Source: Xanthomonas sp. DAR 35659
GTDB lineage: Bacteria; Pseudomonadota; Gammaproteobacteria; Xanthomonadales; Xanthomonadaceae
Reading direction: 5' to 3'
DNA: 64,000 nt
NCBI RefSeq assembly: GCF_041242975.1
Contig: NZ_CP162488.1
Span: forward strand, 4,268,001 to 4,332,000
Below the pieces are notes generated by a model. It had not been told where the DNA came from, searched no databases, and saw only the letters and a program-made list of their open reading frames with translations. Positions within the stretch are counted from its first letter, which is position 1, and every line of letters begins with the position of its first letter. Position numbers and translations under genes: made by a program. Positions 37,581-46,724 of this stretch are shown here, piece by piece.

Positions 37581-38144
37581 ATGTCTTTGATCAACACCCC
37601 GGTCGCGCCATTCAAGGCCAACGCCTACAAGAACGGCGAATTCATCGAAGTCACCGACGCGGACCTGAAGGGCAAGTGGTCGGTGCTGATCTTCATGCCG
37701 GCCGCCTTTACCTTCAACTGCCCGACCGAAGTGGAAGACGCCGCCGACAACTACGCCGAGTTCCAGAAGATCGGCGCCGAGGTCTACATCGTCACCACCG
37801 ACACGCACTTCTCGCACAAGGTGTGGCACGAGACCTCGCCGGCGGTGGGCAAGGCGCAGTTCGCGCTGGTCGGCGACCCGACCCACCAGCTGACCCGCGC
37901 GTTCGGCGTGCACATCGACGAGGAAGGCCTGGCCCTGCGCGGCACCTTCGTGATCAATCCGGAAGGCGTGATCAAGACCCTCGAGATCCACGACAACGCC
38001 ATCGCCCGCGACGTCACCGAGACCCTGCGCAAGCTCAAGGCCGCGCAGTTCGTCGCCGCGCATCCGGGCGAAGTGTGCCCGGCCAAGTGGAAGGAAGGCG
38101 AAAAGACCCTGAAGCCGTCGCTGGACCTGGTCGGCAAGATCTAA
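37581..38144 (+). CDS. ahpC: Alkyl hydroperoxide reductase subunit C (peroxiredoxin)
   Basis: A 187-residue typical 2-Cys peroxiredoxin, which reduces hydrogen peroxide, organic peroxides and peroxynitrite. The peroxidatic Cys47 is in [18 protein letters not shown] and the resolving Cys166 in [29 protein letters not shown] and [13 protein letters not shown] complete the family picture. A sigma-70 promoter and an OxyR-like site lie in front. AhpF, which recycles it, is encoded 193 bp downstream, separated by a long inverted repeat, in agreement with the known separate ahpC and ahpF-oxyR transcripts in Xanthomonas. Confidence 0.97.
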   Translation: MSLINTPVAPFKANAYKNGEFIEVTDADLKGKWSVLIFMPAAFTFNCPTEVEDAADNYAEFQKIGAEVYIVTTDTHFSHKVWHETSPAVGKAQFALVGDPTHQLTRAFGVHIDEEGLALRGTFVINPEGVIKTLEIHDNAIARDVTETLRKLKAAQFVAAHPGEVCPAKWKEGEKTLKPSLDLVGKI

Positions 38145-38184
38145 GTCGCGCCACGCTCCCATCTCCGCCGTCCCGGCGGGGGTG

Positions 38185-38258
38185 GGGGTGAACCGCAGCC
38201 CGCGCCGCCCACGCCCGCCTCGCGCCAGCCACCGGCCGCGTCGGCTGCGGTTCACCCC
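38185..38258. repeat. Long inverted repeat between ahpC and ahpF
   Basis: GGGGTGAACCGCAGCC at 38185-38200 is perfectly complementary to GGCTGCGGTTCACCCC at 38243-38258, a 16-bp stem with a 42-base loop. There is no T-run, so it is not a classic terminator; it may stabilise the ahpC message or limit read-through into ahpF. Confidence 0.85.
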
Positions 38259-38337
38259 TCCTCCCAATTCTTCACGGCGGTCTGCCCCTGTGGCAGCAAC
38301 GCCTCCCCTTCGCTTTGCCCATCGTCAGGAGTCCGCC

Positions 38338-39927
38338 ATGTTGGATGCCGATCTGAAAACCCAGTTGAAGGCTTACCTGGAGCGGGTCGTCCGGCCCATC
38401 CACATCACCGCGTCGGTGGACGACGGCGCCAAATCGCGCGAGATGCTCGATCTGCTCGAGGATCTGGTGCTGCTGTCGGACAAGATCACGCTGGACGTGC
38501 ACCGCGACAGCGGCGAGCGTACGCCGTCGTTCGCGCTGACCAGCCCCGGCCACGATATCCACCTGCGCTTCGCCGGGCTGCCGCTGGGCCACGAGTTCAC
38601 CTCGCTGGTGCTGGCCTTGCTGCAGGTCGGCGGGCACCCGTCCAAAGCCACCGCCGAGTTGATCGAGCAGGTGCGCAACCTGCCCGGCGAGTACCGCTTC
38701 GAAACCTATTTCTCGCTGTCCTGTCAGAACTGCCCGGACGTGGTGCAGGCGCTGAATCTGGCCGCGGTGCTGAACCCGAACATCCAGCACGTGGCGATCG
38801 ACGGCGCGCTGTTCCAGGACGAAGTGGAAGCGCGGCAGATCATGTCGGTGCCCACCGTGTACCTCAACGGCGAAGTGTTCGACCAGGGCCGCATGAGCCT
38901 GGAGCAGATCGTGGCCAAGCTCGACACCGGCGCGGCCAAGCGCGATGCGGCCAACCTCGCGGCCAAGGCGCCGTTCGACGTGCTGGTGATCGGCGGCGGC
39001 CCGGCCGGCGCGGCGGCGGCGATCTATGCCGCGCGCAAGGGCATCCGCACCGGCGTGGCGGCCGAGCGCTTCGGCGGCCAGGTGCTGGACACCATGGCGA
39101 TCGAGAACTTCATCTCGGTGCAGGAGACCGAAGGCCCGAAGATGGCCGCGGCGCTGGAGCAGCACGTGCGCCAGTACGACGTGGACATCATGAACCTGCA
39201 GCGCGCCGAACAGCTGATTCCGGCCGGCGCCGACGGCCTGGTCGAGGTCAAGCTGGCCAATGGCGCCTCGCTGAAGAGCCGCAGCGTGATCCTGTCCACC
39301 GGCGCGCGCTGGCGGCAGATGAACGTGCCCGGCGAAGACCAGTACCGCAACAAGGGCGTGGCCTACTGCCCGCACTGCGACGGCCCGCTGTTCAAGGGCA
39401 AGCGCGTGGCGGTGATCGGCGGCGGCAACTCCGGCGTGGAAGCGGCGATCGACCTGGCCGGCATCGTCAGCCACGTCACCCTGGTCGAGTTCGACAGCAA
39501 GCTACGCGCCGACGAAGTGCTGCAGCGCAAGCTGCGCAGCCTGGGCAACGTGGACATCCTGGTCAACGCGCAGAGCACCGAGGTGCTGGGCGACGGCAGC
39601 AAGGTCACCGGCCTGGTCTACAAGGACCGCGTCGGCGGCGACGTCCACCGCGTGGCGCTGGAAGGCATCTTCGTGCAGATCGGGCTGTTGCCGAACACCG
39701 AGTGGCTACAGGGCACGGTGGCGCTGTCGCCGCGCGGCGAGATCGTGGTCGACGACCGCGGCCAGACGTCGCTGCCGGGCGTGTTCGCCGCCGGCGATGC
39801 GACCACGGTGCCGTACAAGCAGATCATCATCGCCATGGGCGAAGGCTCCAAGGCGGCGCTGAGCGCGTTCGACCACCTGATCCGCAGCAGCGCGCCGGTC
39901 AACGGCGCGGTCGCCGAAGCGGCCTGA
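38338..39927 (+). CDS. ahpF: Alkyl hydroperoxide reductase subunit F
   Basis: A 529-residue flavoprotein disulfide reductase that uses NAD(P)H to recycle AhpC. The N-terminal thioredoxin-like double domain has the redox pair Cys129/Cys132 in [16 protein letters not shown]. The FAD loop is [20 protein letters not shown] (from about residue 215), the second redox pair is Cys344/Cys347 in [14 protein letters not shown], the NAD(P)H loop is [19 protein letters not shown], and [16 protein letters not shown] closes the FAD site. The gene is complete and of usual length. A hairpin separates it from oxyR. Confidence 0.97.
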   Translation: MLDADLKTQLKAYLERVVRPIHITASVDDGAKSREMLDLLEDLVLLSDKITLDVHRDSGERTPSFALTSPGHDIHLRFAGLPLGHEFTSLVLALLQVGGHPSKATAELIEQVRNLPGEYRFETYFSLSCQNCPDVVQALNLAAVLNPNIQHVAIDGALFQDEVEARQIMSVPTVYLNGEVFDQGRMSLEQIVAKLDTGAAKRDAANLAAKAPFDVLVIGGGPAGAAAAIYAARKGIRTGVAAERFGGQVLDTMAIENFISVQETEGPKMAAALEQHVRQYDVDIMNLQRAEQLIPAGADGLVEVKLANGASLKSRSVILSTGARWRQMNVPGEDQYRNKGVAYCPHCDGPLFKGKRVAVIGGGNSGVEAAIDLAGIVSHVTLVEFDSKLRADEVLQRKLRSLGNVDILVNAQSTEVLGDGSKVTGLVYKDRVGGDVHRVALEGIFVQIGLLPNTEWLQGTVALSPRGEIVVDDRGQTSLPGVFAAGDATTVPYKQIIIAMGEGSKAALSAFDHLIRSSAPVNGAVAEAA

Positions 39928-39936
39928 TCCGCGACC

Positions 39937-39963
39937 GCCCCGCGCCGCGACCCGGCGCGGGGC
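39937..39963 (+). terminator. Hairpin between ahpF and oxyR
   Basis: GCCCCGCGCC and GGCGCGGGGC form a perfect 10-bp stem with a 7-base loop, 10 bp after the ahpF stop. No T-tract follows, so it could be a partial terminator or a processing signal that lowers oxyR expression relative to ahpF. Confidence 0.45.
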
Positions 39964-40025
39964 CTATGCTGTCCCGGGGCGATCGGCCCCACGCCGCGCC
40001 GAGTACACCGCCAAGGAGCCTGCCG

Positions 40026-40994
40026 ATGAACCTGCGTGATCTGAAGTACCTGGTGGCGCTGGCCGATCACAAGCATTTCGGGCGTGCCGCGGCGGCCTGC
40101 TTCGTCAGCCAGCCGACGCTGTCCACGCAGATCAAGAAGCTCGAGGACGAACTCGGCGTGCCGCTGGTCGAGCGTGCGCCGCGCAAGGTCATGCTGACCC
40201 CGGCCGGACGCGAGGCGGCCAGCCGCGCGCGCGGCATCGTCGCCGAGATCGAGCAGATGAAGGAAGCGGCGCGGCGCAGCCAGGACCCGGAAGCGGGCAC
40301 GGTGCGCCTGGGCATCTTCCCGACGCTGGGCCCGTACCTGCTGCCGCACGTGATCCCGGGCATCCGCGAACGCTTCCCGCACCTGGAGCTGCTGCTGATC
40401 GAGGAAAAGAGCGACGTGCTGCTGACCCGATTGCGCGAAGGCCGGCTGGATGCGGCGCTGCTCGCACTGCCGCTGCACGACGACCAGCTGCATACCGAAT
40501 TCCTGTTCGAGGAACCGTTCGTGCTGGCGGTGCCCGATACCCATCCGCTGGCCAAGCGCGATTCCCTGAGCCTGAGCGAACTGCACCAGCAACGGCTGCT
40601 GCTGCTGGAGGATGGCCATTGCCTGCGCGAGCAGGCCCTGGACGTGTGCCACCTGTCCGGCGCGCTGGAAAAAGCCGAATTCCAGGCCACCAGCCTGGAA
40701 ACGCTGCGGCAGATGGTGGCCGCCAATGTCGGCGTGACCCTGCTGCCGCTGCTGGCGGTGCAACCGCCGGTGACCAATTCGTCCAACATCCATCTGCTGC
40801 GCTTCGACGATGCCTCCGGCCCGAGCCGGCGCATCGCGATGCTGTGGCGCCGCAGTTCGGCGATGAGCGATTTCCTGGAGCAGCTGGCGACGCTGTTCAA
40901 GGCGCTGCCCGAGACGCTGCTGTCGGCCAGGGCCGCGCCGAGCGCAGTAGCAGCCCCCGTCGTCGACACGCTGCCGCGCGTCGCCGCGCGTTGA
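40026..40994 (+). CDS. oxyR: Peroxide-sensing regulator OxyR
   Basis: A 322-residue LysR-type regulator that senses hydrogen peroxide through a disulfide. MNLRDLKYLVALADHKHFGR and CFVSQPTLSTQIKKLEDELG make the HTH. In the regulatory domain the sensor cysteines fall at Cys199 and Cys208 (LEDGHCLREQALDVCHLSG), exactly the E. coli numbering, and ATSLETLRQMVAANVGVTLL is the conserved dimer/effector segment. It is downstream of ahpF, as in other Xanthomonas, and an OxyR-like site is before ahpC. The expected targets include ahpC, ahpF and katE-type genes elsewhere. Confidence 0.96.
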   Translation: MNLRDLKYLVALADHKHFGRAAAACFVSQPTLSTQIKKLEDELGVPLVERAPRKVMLTPAGREAASRARGIVAEIEQMKEAARRSQDPEAGTVRLGIFPTLGPYLLPHVIPGIRERFPHLELLLIEEKSDVLLTRLREGRLDAALLALPLHDDQLHTEFLFEEPFVLAVPDTHPLAKRDSLSLSELHQQRLLLLEDGHCLREQALDVCHLSGALEKAEFQATSLETLRQMVAANVGVTLLPLLAVQPPVTNSSNIHLLRFDDASGPSRRIAMLWRRSSAMSDFLEQLATLFKALPETLLSARAAPSAVAAPVVDTLPRVAAR

Positions 40995-41190
40995 GCGCGG
41001 CACGGCGGGCGTCGCCGCCACTGGCGCTGGCGGCGCTAACGCCGGTTTACGGCCGGACGATGCGACAATCCTGGGTCAGCGCTGCCTGTAGCGCCGCGTT
41101 CGTGCCCCCGTGGCCGACCGCGTGCGACCGCCAGCGCCCTCCCGGCGGCGCCTCGCAGCGCCGCCTTTTTCATGACCCAAGGAGTTTGCC

Positions 41191-41619
41191 ATGTCCTCTC
41201 ACCCGCAAAGCGGCCTACCCCCTTCGCTGATCGTGTCCAGCCACGACCTGGCCCGTCTGGAGGCCTTGCTCGAATCGCCCGCATTGAAGCAACACCCGGC
41301 CGCGCTCGCGCTGGGCGAAGAACTGGGCCGCGCCACCGTGGTGCCGCCCGAACAGATTCCCGCCGGCATCGTCGCCATGCACGCGCGCGTGGAATGCGAA
41401 GACGAACTGCACGGCGAACGCCACCAACTCACCCTGGTCTACCCGCACGAAGCCGATGCCGCGCAAGGCCGCGTCTCGGTGCTGGCGCCGGTCGGCAGCG
41501 CCCTGCTCGGCCTGGCCGTGGGCCAGTCGATCGACTGGCAGGCCCCGGGCGGCCGCGCGCTGCGGCTGCGCGTGCTGGCGGTGCAGCCGGCCGGCGACTT
41601 CGCGCACGCGACGGGTTAA
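41191..41619 (+). CDS. rnk: Regulator of nucleoside diphosphate kinase (Rnk, GreA/GreB C-terminal fold)
   Basis: A 142-residue protein of the Rnk family, which binds RNA polymerase through a GreA/B-like C-terminal domain but has only a short coiled coil. Residues 10-55 form the short helical hairpin (SSHDLARLEALLES, then HPAALALGEELGRATVV). The FKBP-like part has VVAMHARVEC-type strand IVAMHARVECEDELHGE, HQLTLVYPHEADAAQGRVSV, LAPVGSALLGLAVGQSIDW and the final LRVLAVQPAGD. It lies 196 bp after oxyR; cotranscription is uncertain. Confidence 0.88.
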   Translation: MSSHPQSGLPPSLIVSSHDLARLEALLESPALKQHPAALALGEELGRATVVPPEQIPAGIVAMHARVECEDELHGERHQLTLVYPHEADAAQGRVSVLAPVGSALLGLAVGQSIDWQAPGGRALRLRVLAVQPAGDFAHATG

Positions 41620-41664
41620 CGTGCGCGGGCTTATCCTCCATTCCATCCGTTCCGAGAACTATCG

Positions 41665-42633
41665 ATGACGTCTTCCGCTCCTTCCAAACTGGCTCAGCTG
41701 CGCGAGTTGTCCGTGGTCGTGGCCGATACCGGCGACTACGATGCGATCAAGCGGCTCAAGCCGGTCGATTGCACCACCAATCCGACCCTGGTGAAGAAAG
41801 CGCTCGACCTGCCGGTCTACGCCGACCTGATCGACGAAGCGCTGGCCTGGGCGCGCGGTCAGGACGGCGACCATGCCGCCCTGGTCGACGAGATCGCCGA
41901 CCGCCTGACCATCGGCGTGGGCACCAAGCTCAGCGCGCTGGTGCCCGGGCGCGTATCCACCGAAGTGGATGCCGACCTGGCGCACGACACCGCCGCCACC
42001 ATCGCCAAGGCGCACAAGTTCATCGCCATGTACGCCGAGCACGGCGTGTCCAAGGACAAGGTGCTGATCAAGGTCGCCGCGACCTGGGAAGGCATCGAGG
42101 CCGCGCGCCAGCTGCAGAAGGACGGCATCGACTGCAACCTGACGCTGATCTTCAACCGCACCCAGGCGCTGGCCTGCGCCGAGGCCGGCGTGTTCCTGAT
42201 CTCGCCGTTCGTCGGCCGCATCCTCGACTGGTACGTGGCCCAGGGCCAGACCCCGGCGACGATCGACGACGACCCGGGCGTGCAGTTCGTGCGCGGCGTC
42301 TACGACGAGTTCAAGCGCCGCGGCTCGCCGACGGTGGTGATGGGCGCCTCGTTCCGCTCCACCGCGCAGATCGAAGCGCTGGCCGGCTGCGATCGCCTGA
42401 CCATCTCGCCGGACCTGCTGGAGAAGCTCGACGCCGACCATGGCGAACTGCCGCGCAAGCTCTCGCCCGGGCAGGCCGATGGCGCCAAGGTGGAGCCGAT
42501 CGACGCGCAGCGTTTCGCCGCCGACCTGGCCGCCGATCCGATGGCGACCGAGAAACTGGCCAGCGGCATCGACACCTTCGCCAAGGACCTGCAGGCGCTG
42601 CGCGAGACGATCCGGCACAAGCTGGCGGCCTGA
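41665..42633 (+). CDS. tal: Transaldolase
   Basis: A 322-residue transaldolase of the TalA/TalB class in the non-oxidative pentose phosphate pathway, moving a dihydroxyacetone unit from sedoheptulose-7-phosphate to glyceraldehyde-3-phosphate. [20 protein letters not shown] is the first signature; the Schiff-base lysine is in [19 protein letters not shown]; phosphate contacts are in [20 protein letters not shown]. It lies 45 bp beyond rnk. A strong hairpin follows it. Confidence 0.95.
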   Translation: MTSSAPSKLAQLRELSVVVADTGDYDAIKRLKPVDCTTNPTLVKKALDLPVYADLIDEALAWARGQDGDHAALVDEIADRLTIGVGTKLSALVPGRVSTEVDADLAHDTAATIAKAHKFIAMYAEHGVSKDKVLIKVAATWEGIEAARQLQKDGIDCNLTLIFNRTQALACAEAGVFLISPFVGRILDWYVAQGQTPATIDDDPGVQFVRGVYDEFKRRGSPTVVMGASFRSTAQIEALAGCDRLTISPDLLEKLDADHGELPRKLSPGQADGAKVEPIDAQRFAADLAADPMATEKLASGIDTFAKDLQALRETIRHKLAA

Positions 42634-42645
42634 CCGCTGTGCAGC

Positions 42646-42676
42646 ACCACAAGAGCGGTGAGGCCGCTCTTGTGGT
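42646..42676 (+). terminator. Hairpin after transaldolase gene
   Basis: ACCACAAGAGCGG and CCGCTCTTGTGGT pair perfectly over 13 bp around a 5-base loop, 13 bp beyond the stop codon. What follows is G-rich rather than T-rich, so termination is likely but not by the classic U-tract mode. Confidence 0.55.
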
Positions 42677-42924
42677 GGGGGGAATAGGGAAACGGGAATA
42701 GGGAATCGGCGAAGCGGGTGCCCGTCGCGAAGCCGGCTCCCCGATCGAATCAGATGCCGTCGGTGCAGGCCGTTGTATCGCGCGAGCACAAACGCCTCTA
42801 CACACGGAAAGCGGGAAACAAGCCTGGCTAAATCGCACATCGCCGGCGGCGTTCGCGACACCGCGTTGGCGCCGCCGCAACTTTTCGCCGGCTATGCTGC
42901 GCTTTCCACAGCAGAGGAACGGCA

Positions 42925-43509
42925 ATGGCGACGATCGCGGTAGTGATGGTGGACGGCGTGGCGGACTGGGAAATCGGCATCGTCCTGCCGGCGGCGCGGG
43001 CCTGGTTCGGCGACGCGGGCCAGGGCGACACGATCCAGATCGCCAGCATCGACGGCAAGCCGGTCACCTCGATCGGCGGTCTGGCCATCCATCCTGCCTA
43101 CGCCTTGTCGGATCTGGCGCCACTGGACGCCGACCTGTGGCTGCTGCCCGGCAGCGACCGTTGGCAGGCCGGCGAGATTCCAGGGCTGAGCGCGCTGCTG
43201 CAGCAGCGTCTGGAGGCCGGCCGCGGCGTCGCCGCGATCTGCGGCGCGACCCTGGCGCTGGCCTATGCCGGCCTGCTCGACACGCGGCCGCACACCAGCA
43301 ACTCCGAAGCCTTTCTGCGCGAGCACGTCGGTGTCTATGCCGGCAGCGCGCACTACCAGGCGCGCCGCGTGGTCAGCGCCGGCGGCCTGATCACCGCGCC
43401 GGGCACCAGCCCGGTCGGCTTCGCCGAGGAATGCCTGCGCCTGCTGCATCCCGAGCGCGAGGCGCAGATCGCGCAACTGCGGCAGATGTTCGCCGCCGAG
43501 TTCGACTAG
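42925..43509 (+). CDS. DJ-1/PfpI family protein
   Basis: A 194-residue class I glutamine-amidotransferase-like protein. The nucleophile elbow is GVAAICGATLALAYAGLLD with Cys106; the early acidic residue is in MVDGVADWEIGIVLPAAR; TAPGTSPVGFAEE gives the closing helix. Family members act as deglycases, chaperones, proteases or isonitrile hydratases, so the role is open. TAG at 43507-43509 is part of the CTAG that begins a palindromic repeat, so the repeat touches the end of this gene. Confidence 0.85.
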   Translation: MATIAVVMVDGVADWEIGIVLPAARAWFGDAGQGDTIQIASIDGKPVTSIGGLAIHPAYALSDLAPLDADLWLLPGSDRWQAGEIPGLSALLQQRLEAGRGVAAICGATLALAYAGLLDTRPHTSNSEAFLREHVGVYAGSAHYQARRVVSAGGLITAPGTSPVGFAEECLRLLHPEREAQIAQLRQMFAAEFD

Positions 43510-43564
43510 GGCGTGTCCCCACTCCCCGAGCATGCCGCGCTCGGGGACTGGGGACGCGCCCCAG
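43506..43564. repeat. CTAG-edged palindrome, left copy
   Basis: CTAG (43506-43509) followed by GGCGTGTCCCCACTCCCC, a central GAGCATGCCGCGCTC, then GGGGACTGGGGACGCGCC and CCAG. The arms are complementary with two or three mismatches. It is the same element as that at 45607-45661, in the same orientation, and the two enclose a pair of paralogous genes. Confidence 0.85.
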
Positions 43565-43609
43565 GGGCTGCGCCGCCGGCGCAAGGACGCCGGCCGAGGC
43601 GCATCGCGA

Positions 43610-44515
43610 TCAGCCGGCCACGCGCGTCCAGGCCTGGCCGTCGAATGCGGAGATCGCCTGGTCGCCAATGGACCAGAGCACCCCATCGGCGCTGCTGAGG
43701 CGATGACAGCTGTCAGGAGCCAGGCCGCCGCCGACCGGCTCGAGCCGATCGCCACGCAATGCGTAGACGGCATCGCGCGTGGACACATGCAGCGTGTCCG
43801 CGAACCACGCCAGATCCCAGAAGTCCGCATCGGTGGCGTGATGGCCGATGATCTGCCATTGCGCGCCGCGGCCTCTGAGGAGCACCCCACCCATGCCGCA
43901 GGCATAGACCCAGCCGTCGCCGGCGCAGCAGACACGTGTGAGATGCGCTTCGGTGGGACTGGCACAGCGGCTCCAGGCGGCGCCGTCGAAGCACCAGATC
44001 TCGCCATGCCACCCCACCGCGTAGAGACTACGCTCGCTGTCGCCGTGGATGGATTCGAAGCCGAACACCAGGTCCTTCGCCGGCTGTTCCGGCATGTCGC
44101 CATGCAGCGCCAGCCAGGTGCTGGGGGCCGTGCGCCTGAACACCTGGCGATCCATGCCGCAGACGTAGGCGTAGCCGGCGACGTTGCGGATTTCGCGCAG
44201 GATGCCCGGCGCCACGCCCTCGCAGGCGATCCGCTCGTCGTAGTCGTCGCCGTTGCCCATCACGCGCACGTCGCCGTGTTCGCCCAGGGCGATGGCCTGC
44301 TCTTTGGGATATTGCACGATGCAGACCGAGTGGGCATTCCAGCGGCCGATCTCGAACATGCACCAATCGCCCGCATCCAGGGCGTAGAACGCGGTATGCG
44401 GCAATTGCGCTTCGGCCAGGCCAGGATCGATGCACAGCACGTACACCAGGTCGTGGTAGCGCACGGCAGCGCTGCGGAAGCGGTATCCGATGCGCTCGAA
44501 GTCGAAGTCGGTCAT
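43610..44515 (-). CDS. Propeller-like protein of unknown function, copy A
   Basis: A 301-residue protein without signal peptide. It is made of four-stranded-looking units with recurrent aromatic/glycine turns: YAYVCGMDRQVFRRT, SLYAVGWHGEIWCFDGAAW, WVYACGMGGVLLRGRGAQW, DFWDLAWFADTLHVST and GVLWSIGDQAISAFDGQAW. This is the look of a beta-propeller (YVTN/BNR-like), but I cannot name a family. Its neighbour upstream on the same strand is a paralogue with the same unit order. Both lie between two copies of one palindrome. Possible roles include ligand-binding immunity or adaptor proteins; nothing in the sequence decides. Confidence 0.7.
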   Translation of the reverse strand: MTDFDFERIGYRFRSAAVRYHDLVYVLCIDPGLAEAQLPHTAFYALDAGDWCMFEIGRWNAHSVCIVQYPKEQAIALGEHGDVRVMGNGDDYDERIACEGVAPGILREIRNVAGYAYVCGMDRQVFRRTAPSTWLALHGDMPEQPAKDLVFGFESIHGDSERSLYAVGWHGEIWCFDGAAWSRCASPTEAHLTRVCCAGDGWVYACGMGGVLLRGRGAQWQIIGHHATDADFWDLAWFADTLHVSTRDAVYALRGDRLEPVGGGLAPDSCHRLSSADGVLWSIGDQAISAFDGQAWTRVAG

Positions 44516-44615
44516 TGCATGCTCTCCATGTGCCGGCGGCCAAGCGAATACGCCGTTTGCCCAGGGACTACCCTGCGCCCATACCGACGCCGCACGTCAC
44601 ACTCCCCTGGACGCG

Positions 44616-45524
44616 TCATAGCGTCACGTCGATCCAACGTTGGCCGTCTTCCGTCCATACCACATGCTTGGGCCCGCACGACCACAGCACGCCGTCGCTG
44701 GCGTGAAGGTGCCGGCAACTGGGCGTCGGCGACAGTTGCATGTCCACCGCCACTAGGTGGTCCTGGCTGTCGAGCTTGAACAGTCCGCTGTCGCACGCCA
44801 GATACAGTTCGCCGTTGAACCATTCCATGCCCCAGAAATCGTCGCGGGTCGCATCGTGCTCGATGCGCTGCCAACGCATGCCGTCGCTGCGCAGCAATGT
44901 TCCCATCTGGCCGCAGGCATAGACCAGGTCGTCACGGATCACGCGAACCCGGTGCAGTACGAGCGGGGTCGGACTGTCCTGTTGCTGCCACTGCCCGCGA
45001 TGGCGCAGCCAGATCTCGCCGTTGAAGCCAACGGCATAGAGGCGCTCCTCGCTCAGGCCGTCGATCGCGTTGAAGCCGCATAGCGCGGGCTCACCGCGCG
45101 GCAGGACCGTCCCGTGATCCTGGCGCGTCCACTGGCCATCCGCTTCCCGACGGTAGACCTGGCGCCCCATGCCGACGACATAGGCGACACCCGCGATCAC
45201 ACGCAGGTCCCGAATGGGACCTCGCCGCGAAGGGCCGTCGGCAGAAGCATCGATGACTTCCTCGCTGGCGCCGTCCGCCGTGCTGACCGAAACGAGCCCA
45301 TCGGGACCAACGGCGAGCAGGGTGGGTTCGGTATGCTCGACGAAGCAGACGCGCGTGGCGTGCCAGCCCAGTTCGAAGTAGAACCACGCGCACTGGGCTC
45401 GGTCCCACTTGAGCAGGAGCGTCTCGGTCGCACCGTGATCCTTCAACGCATCGATTTGCGCAATGACACGACCGATGCCACGGCCTTGCATGAAACCGGA
45501 GAGAAAAGAGAGTTCGTTGGACAT
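44616..45524 (-). CDS. Propeller-like protein of unknown function, copy B
   Basis: A 302-residue paralogue of the protein encoded immediately downstream. The matching units are VAYVVGMGRQVYRREADGQW, RLYAVGFNGEIWLRHRGQW, LVYACGQMGTLLRSDGMRW, DFWGMEWFNGELYLACDSG and GVLWSCGPKHVVWTEDGQRW. The N terminus differs (MSNELSFLSGFMQGRG), so the conserved part is the propeller. It is separated by 100 bp from copy A and both run in the same direction, as after a tandem duplication. No signal peptide or membrane helix. Confidence 0.7.
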   Translation of the reverse strand: MSNELSFLSGFMQGRGIGRVIAQIDALKDHGATETLLLKWDRAQCAWFYFELGWHATRVCFVEHTEPTLLAVGPDGLVSVSTADGASEEVIDASADGPSRRGPIRDLRVIAGVAYVVGMGRQVYRREADGQWTRQDHGTVLPRGEPALCGFNAIDGLSEERLYAVGFNGEIWLRHRGQWQQQDSPTPLVLHRVRVIRDDLVYACGQMGTLLRSDGMRWQRIEHDATRDDFWGMEWFNGELYLACDSGLFKLDSQDHLVAVDMQLSPTPSCRHLHASDGVLWSCGPKHVVWTEDGQRWIDVTL

Positions 45525-45606
45525 GCGTGCTTCTACTGACCCCGGGAACCAGGGTGCCGGATGCGGCTAGCGCAGGCAACCACGCCCACGCTGGCGGCCT
45601 CGCCCA

Positions 45607-45661
45607 CTAGGGCGTGTCCCCACTCCCGGAGCATGCCGCGGGGAGTGGGGACACGCCCTAG
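45607..45661. repeat. CTAG-edged palindrome, right copy
   Basis: CTAG (45607-45610), GGCGTGTCCCCACTCCC (45611-45627), a 13-base centre, the exact reverse complement GGGAGTGGGGACACGCC (45641-45657), and CTAG again (45658-45661). The 17-bp arms are perfect. Equal four-base edges with perfect inverted ends resemble a tiny transposon-derived element (MITE), though CTAG is itself a palindrome. Confidence 0.9.
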
Positions 45662-45681
45662 CGCTCGGGGGGCCTGACCGC

Positions 45682-46332
45682 TCAGGCCTCCAGCCCGATC
45701 GGGCAACTCACGCCGGTGCCGCCCAGGCCGCAGTAGCCGCCCGGGTTCTTGGCCAGGTACTGCTGATGCTCGTCCTCGGCGTAGTAGAACGGCGGGGCGG
45801 GAAACCGGATCTCGGTGGTGATGGGACCGTAGCCGGCGGCATCCAGACGCTGCTGGTAGGCATCGCGGCTGGCGATCGCCGCGTCGTACTGTTCCTGCGT
45901 GCTGCAGTAGATCGCCGAACGGTACTGAGTGCCGGTATCGTTGCCCTGGCGCATGCCCTGGGTTGGGTCGTGACTTTCCCAGAAGGTCTGCAGCAACTGC
46001 GCAAAGCTCACCTCACGCGAGTCGTACGCGACCAACACCGCCTCGGTATGACCGGTCTGGCCGGAACACACCTCGCGATAGGTGGCATTGGGCGTCTCGC
46101 CGCCGGCGTAGCCGACCGCCGTGCTGAACACCCCCGGCAACGACCAGAACTTGCGCTCGGCGCCCCAGAAGCAGCCCAGGCCGAACTGCACCTGCTCCAG
46201 GCCGGCGAACGCGTCGCGCAGCGGGTTCCCGTTGACGAAGTGGCGGTTGTGCAGCGGCAGCGGTTCGCTACGGCCGGGCAGGCTTTCGCCCGGACGCGGC
46301 AGGCGCTGCTTGAAGGCACCGATTCCCAACAT
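45682..46332 (-). CDS. msrA: Peptide methionine sulfoxide reductase MsrA
   Basis: A 216-residue MsrA that repairs S-methionine sulfoxide. The catalytic Cys54 is in [39 protein letters not shown] and [12 protein letters not shown] are classic. The recycling cysteines are in [13 protein letters not shown] near the C terminus. The first 50 residues are the extension common to the long MsrA form. It is the first of several minus-strand genes here but separated by 155 bp from DUF2007. Confidence 0.95.
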   Translation of the reverse strand: MLGIGAFKQRLPRPGESLPGRSEPLPLHNRHFVNGNPLRDAFAGLEQVQFGLGCFWGAERKFWSLPGVFSTAVGYAGGETPNATYREVCSGQTGHTEAVLVAYDSREVSFAQLLQTFWESHDPTQGMRQGNDTGTQYRSAIYCSTQEQYDAAIASRDAYQQRLDAAGYGPITTEIRFPAPPFYYAEDEHQQYLAKNPGGYCGLGGTGVSCPIGLEA

Positions 46333-46383
46333 GGCGCGAACTCCTGGCATCGAAAGGGATGCCTTGTGGATGGCGCTGCTGAA

Positions 46384-46400
46384 CCGCCTTTTCAAGGCGG
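46384..46400. repeat. Small hairpin upstream of msrA
   Basis: CCGCCTT and AAGGCGG form a perfect 7-bp stem with a 3-base loop, about 50 bp upstream of the msrA start. It could act in the 5' leader of msrA or as the end of the DUF2007 transcript. Confidence 0.5.
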
Positions 46401-46404
46401 AGAT

Positions 46405-46472
46405 TGGGGAGTCGGGAGTGGGGGATTGGCAAAAGCGGCGCGCTTTTTCGAATCCCCACTCCCGACTCCCCA
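46405..46472. repeat. Long inverted repeat between msrA and DUF2007 gene
   Basis: GGGGAGTCGGGAGTGGGG followed by GATT (to 46427) pairs with AATCCCCACTCCCGACTCCC (46451-46472), about 20 bp of stem around a 23-base loop rich in GGCAAAAGCGG / GCGCTTTTTC, itself complementary. Pieces of the same 'GGGATTGGGGATTGG' type appear at 3664-3680 and 42679-42707, so it belongs to a dispersed family. Confidence 0.75.
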
Positions 46473-46487
46473 GTCCCGGCCCCTCCC

Positions 46488-46715
46488 CTACATCGCCCGC
46501 GTCACCTGGCCGCCAAGGCCCAGTGTCATCAGCACTTCCTGGGCCTTTTCCAGCAGTTCGTCGGCCACGCAGACCTGGACCACGCCGAACGGCAGTTCGC
46601 CGGTGCCGCCAAGCAGCGCTTCGCCGAACACGAAGGCGGTGATGCCGGCGTCCTCCAGCGCATGCTTGGCCAGGTGCGCATCGATCAGGTGCTGGGCGCG
46701 ATAGGCGATCTGCAT
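46488..46715 (-). CDS. DUF2007 domain protein (putative signal-transducing protein)
   Basis: A 75-residue protein that is just one DUF2007 domain, a small ferredoxin-like fold named as putative signal transducer. Family pattern: [20 protein letters not shown] with [20 protein letters not shown], then [18 protein letters not shown]. No fusion partner. It is 9 bp from the GST gene and likely cotranscribed with it. Confidence 0.8.
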   Translation of the reverse strand: MQIAYRAQHLIDAHLAKHALEDAGITAFVFGEALLGGTGELPFGVVQVCVADELLEKAQEVLMTLGLGGQVTRAM

Positions 46716-46724
46716 AGTCCGCCC

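Noticed and set aside
46405..46472. Rho-independent terminator for DUF2007 gene
   Set aside because: Long perfect stem but no T-run on the relevant strand, and similar sequences recur elsewhere, so it is better described as a dispersed inverted repeat.
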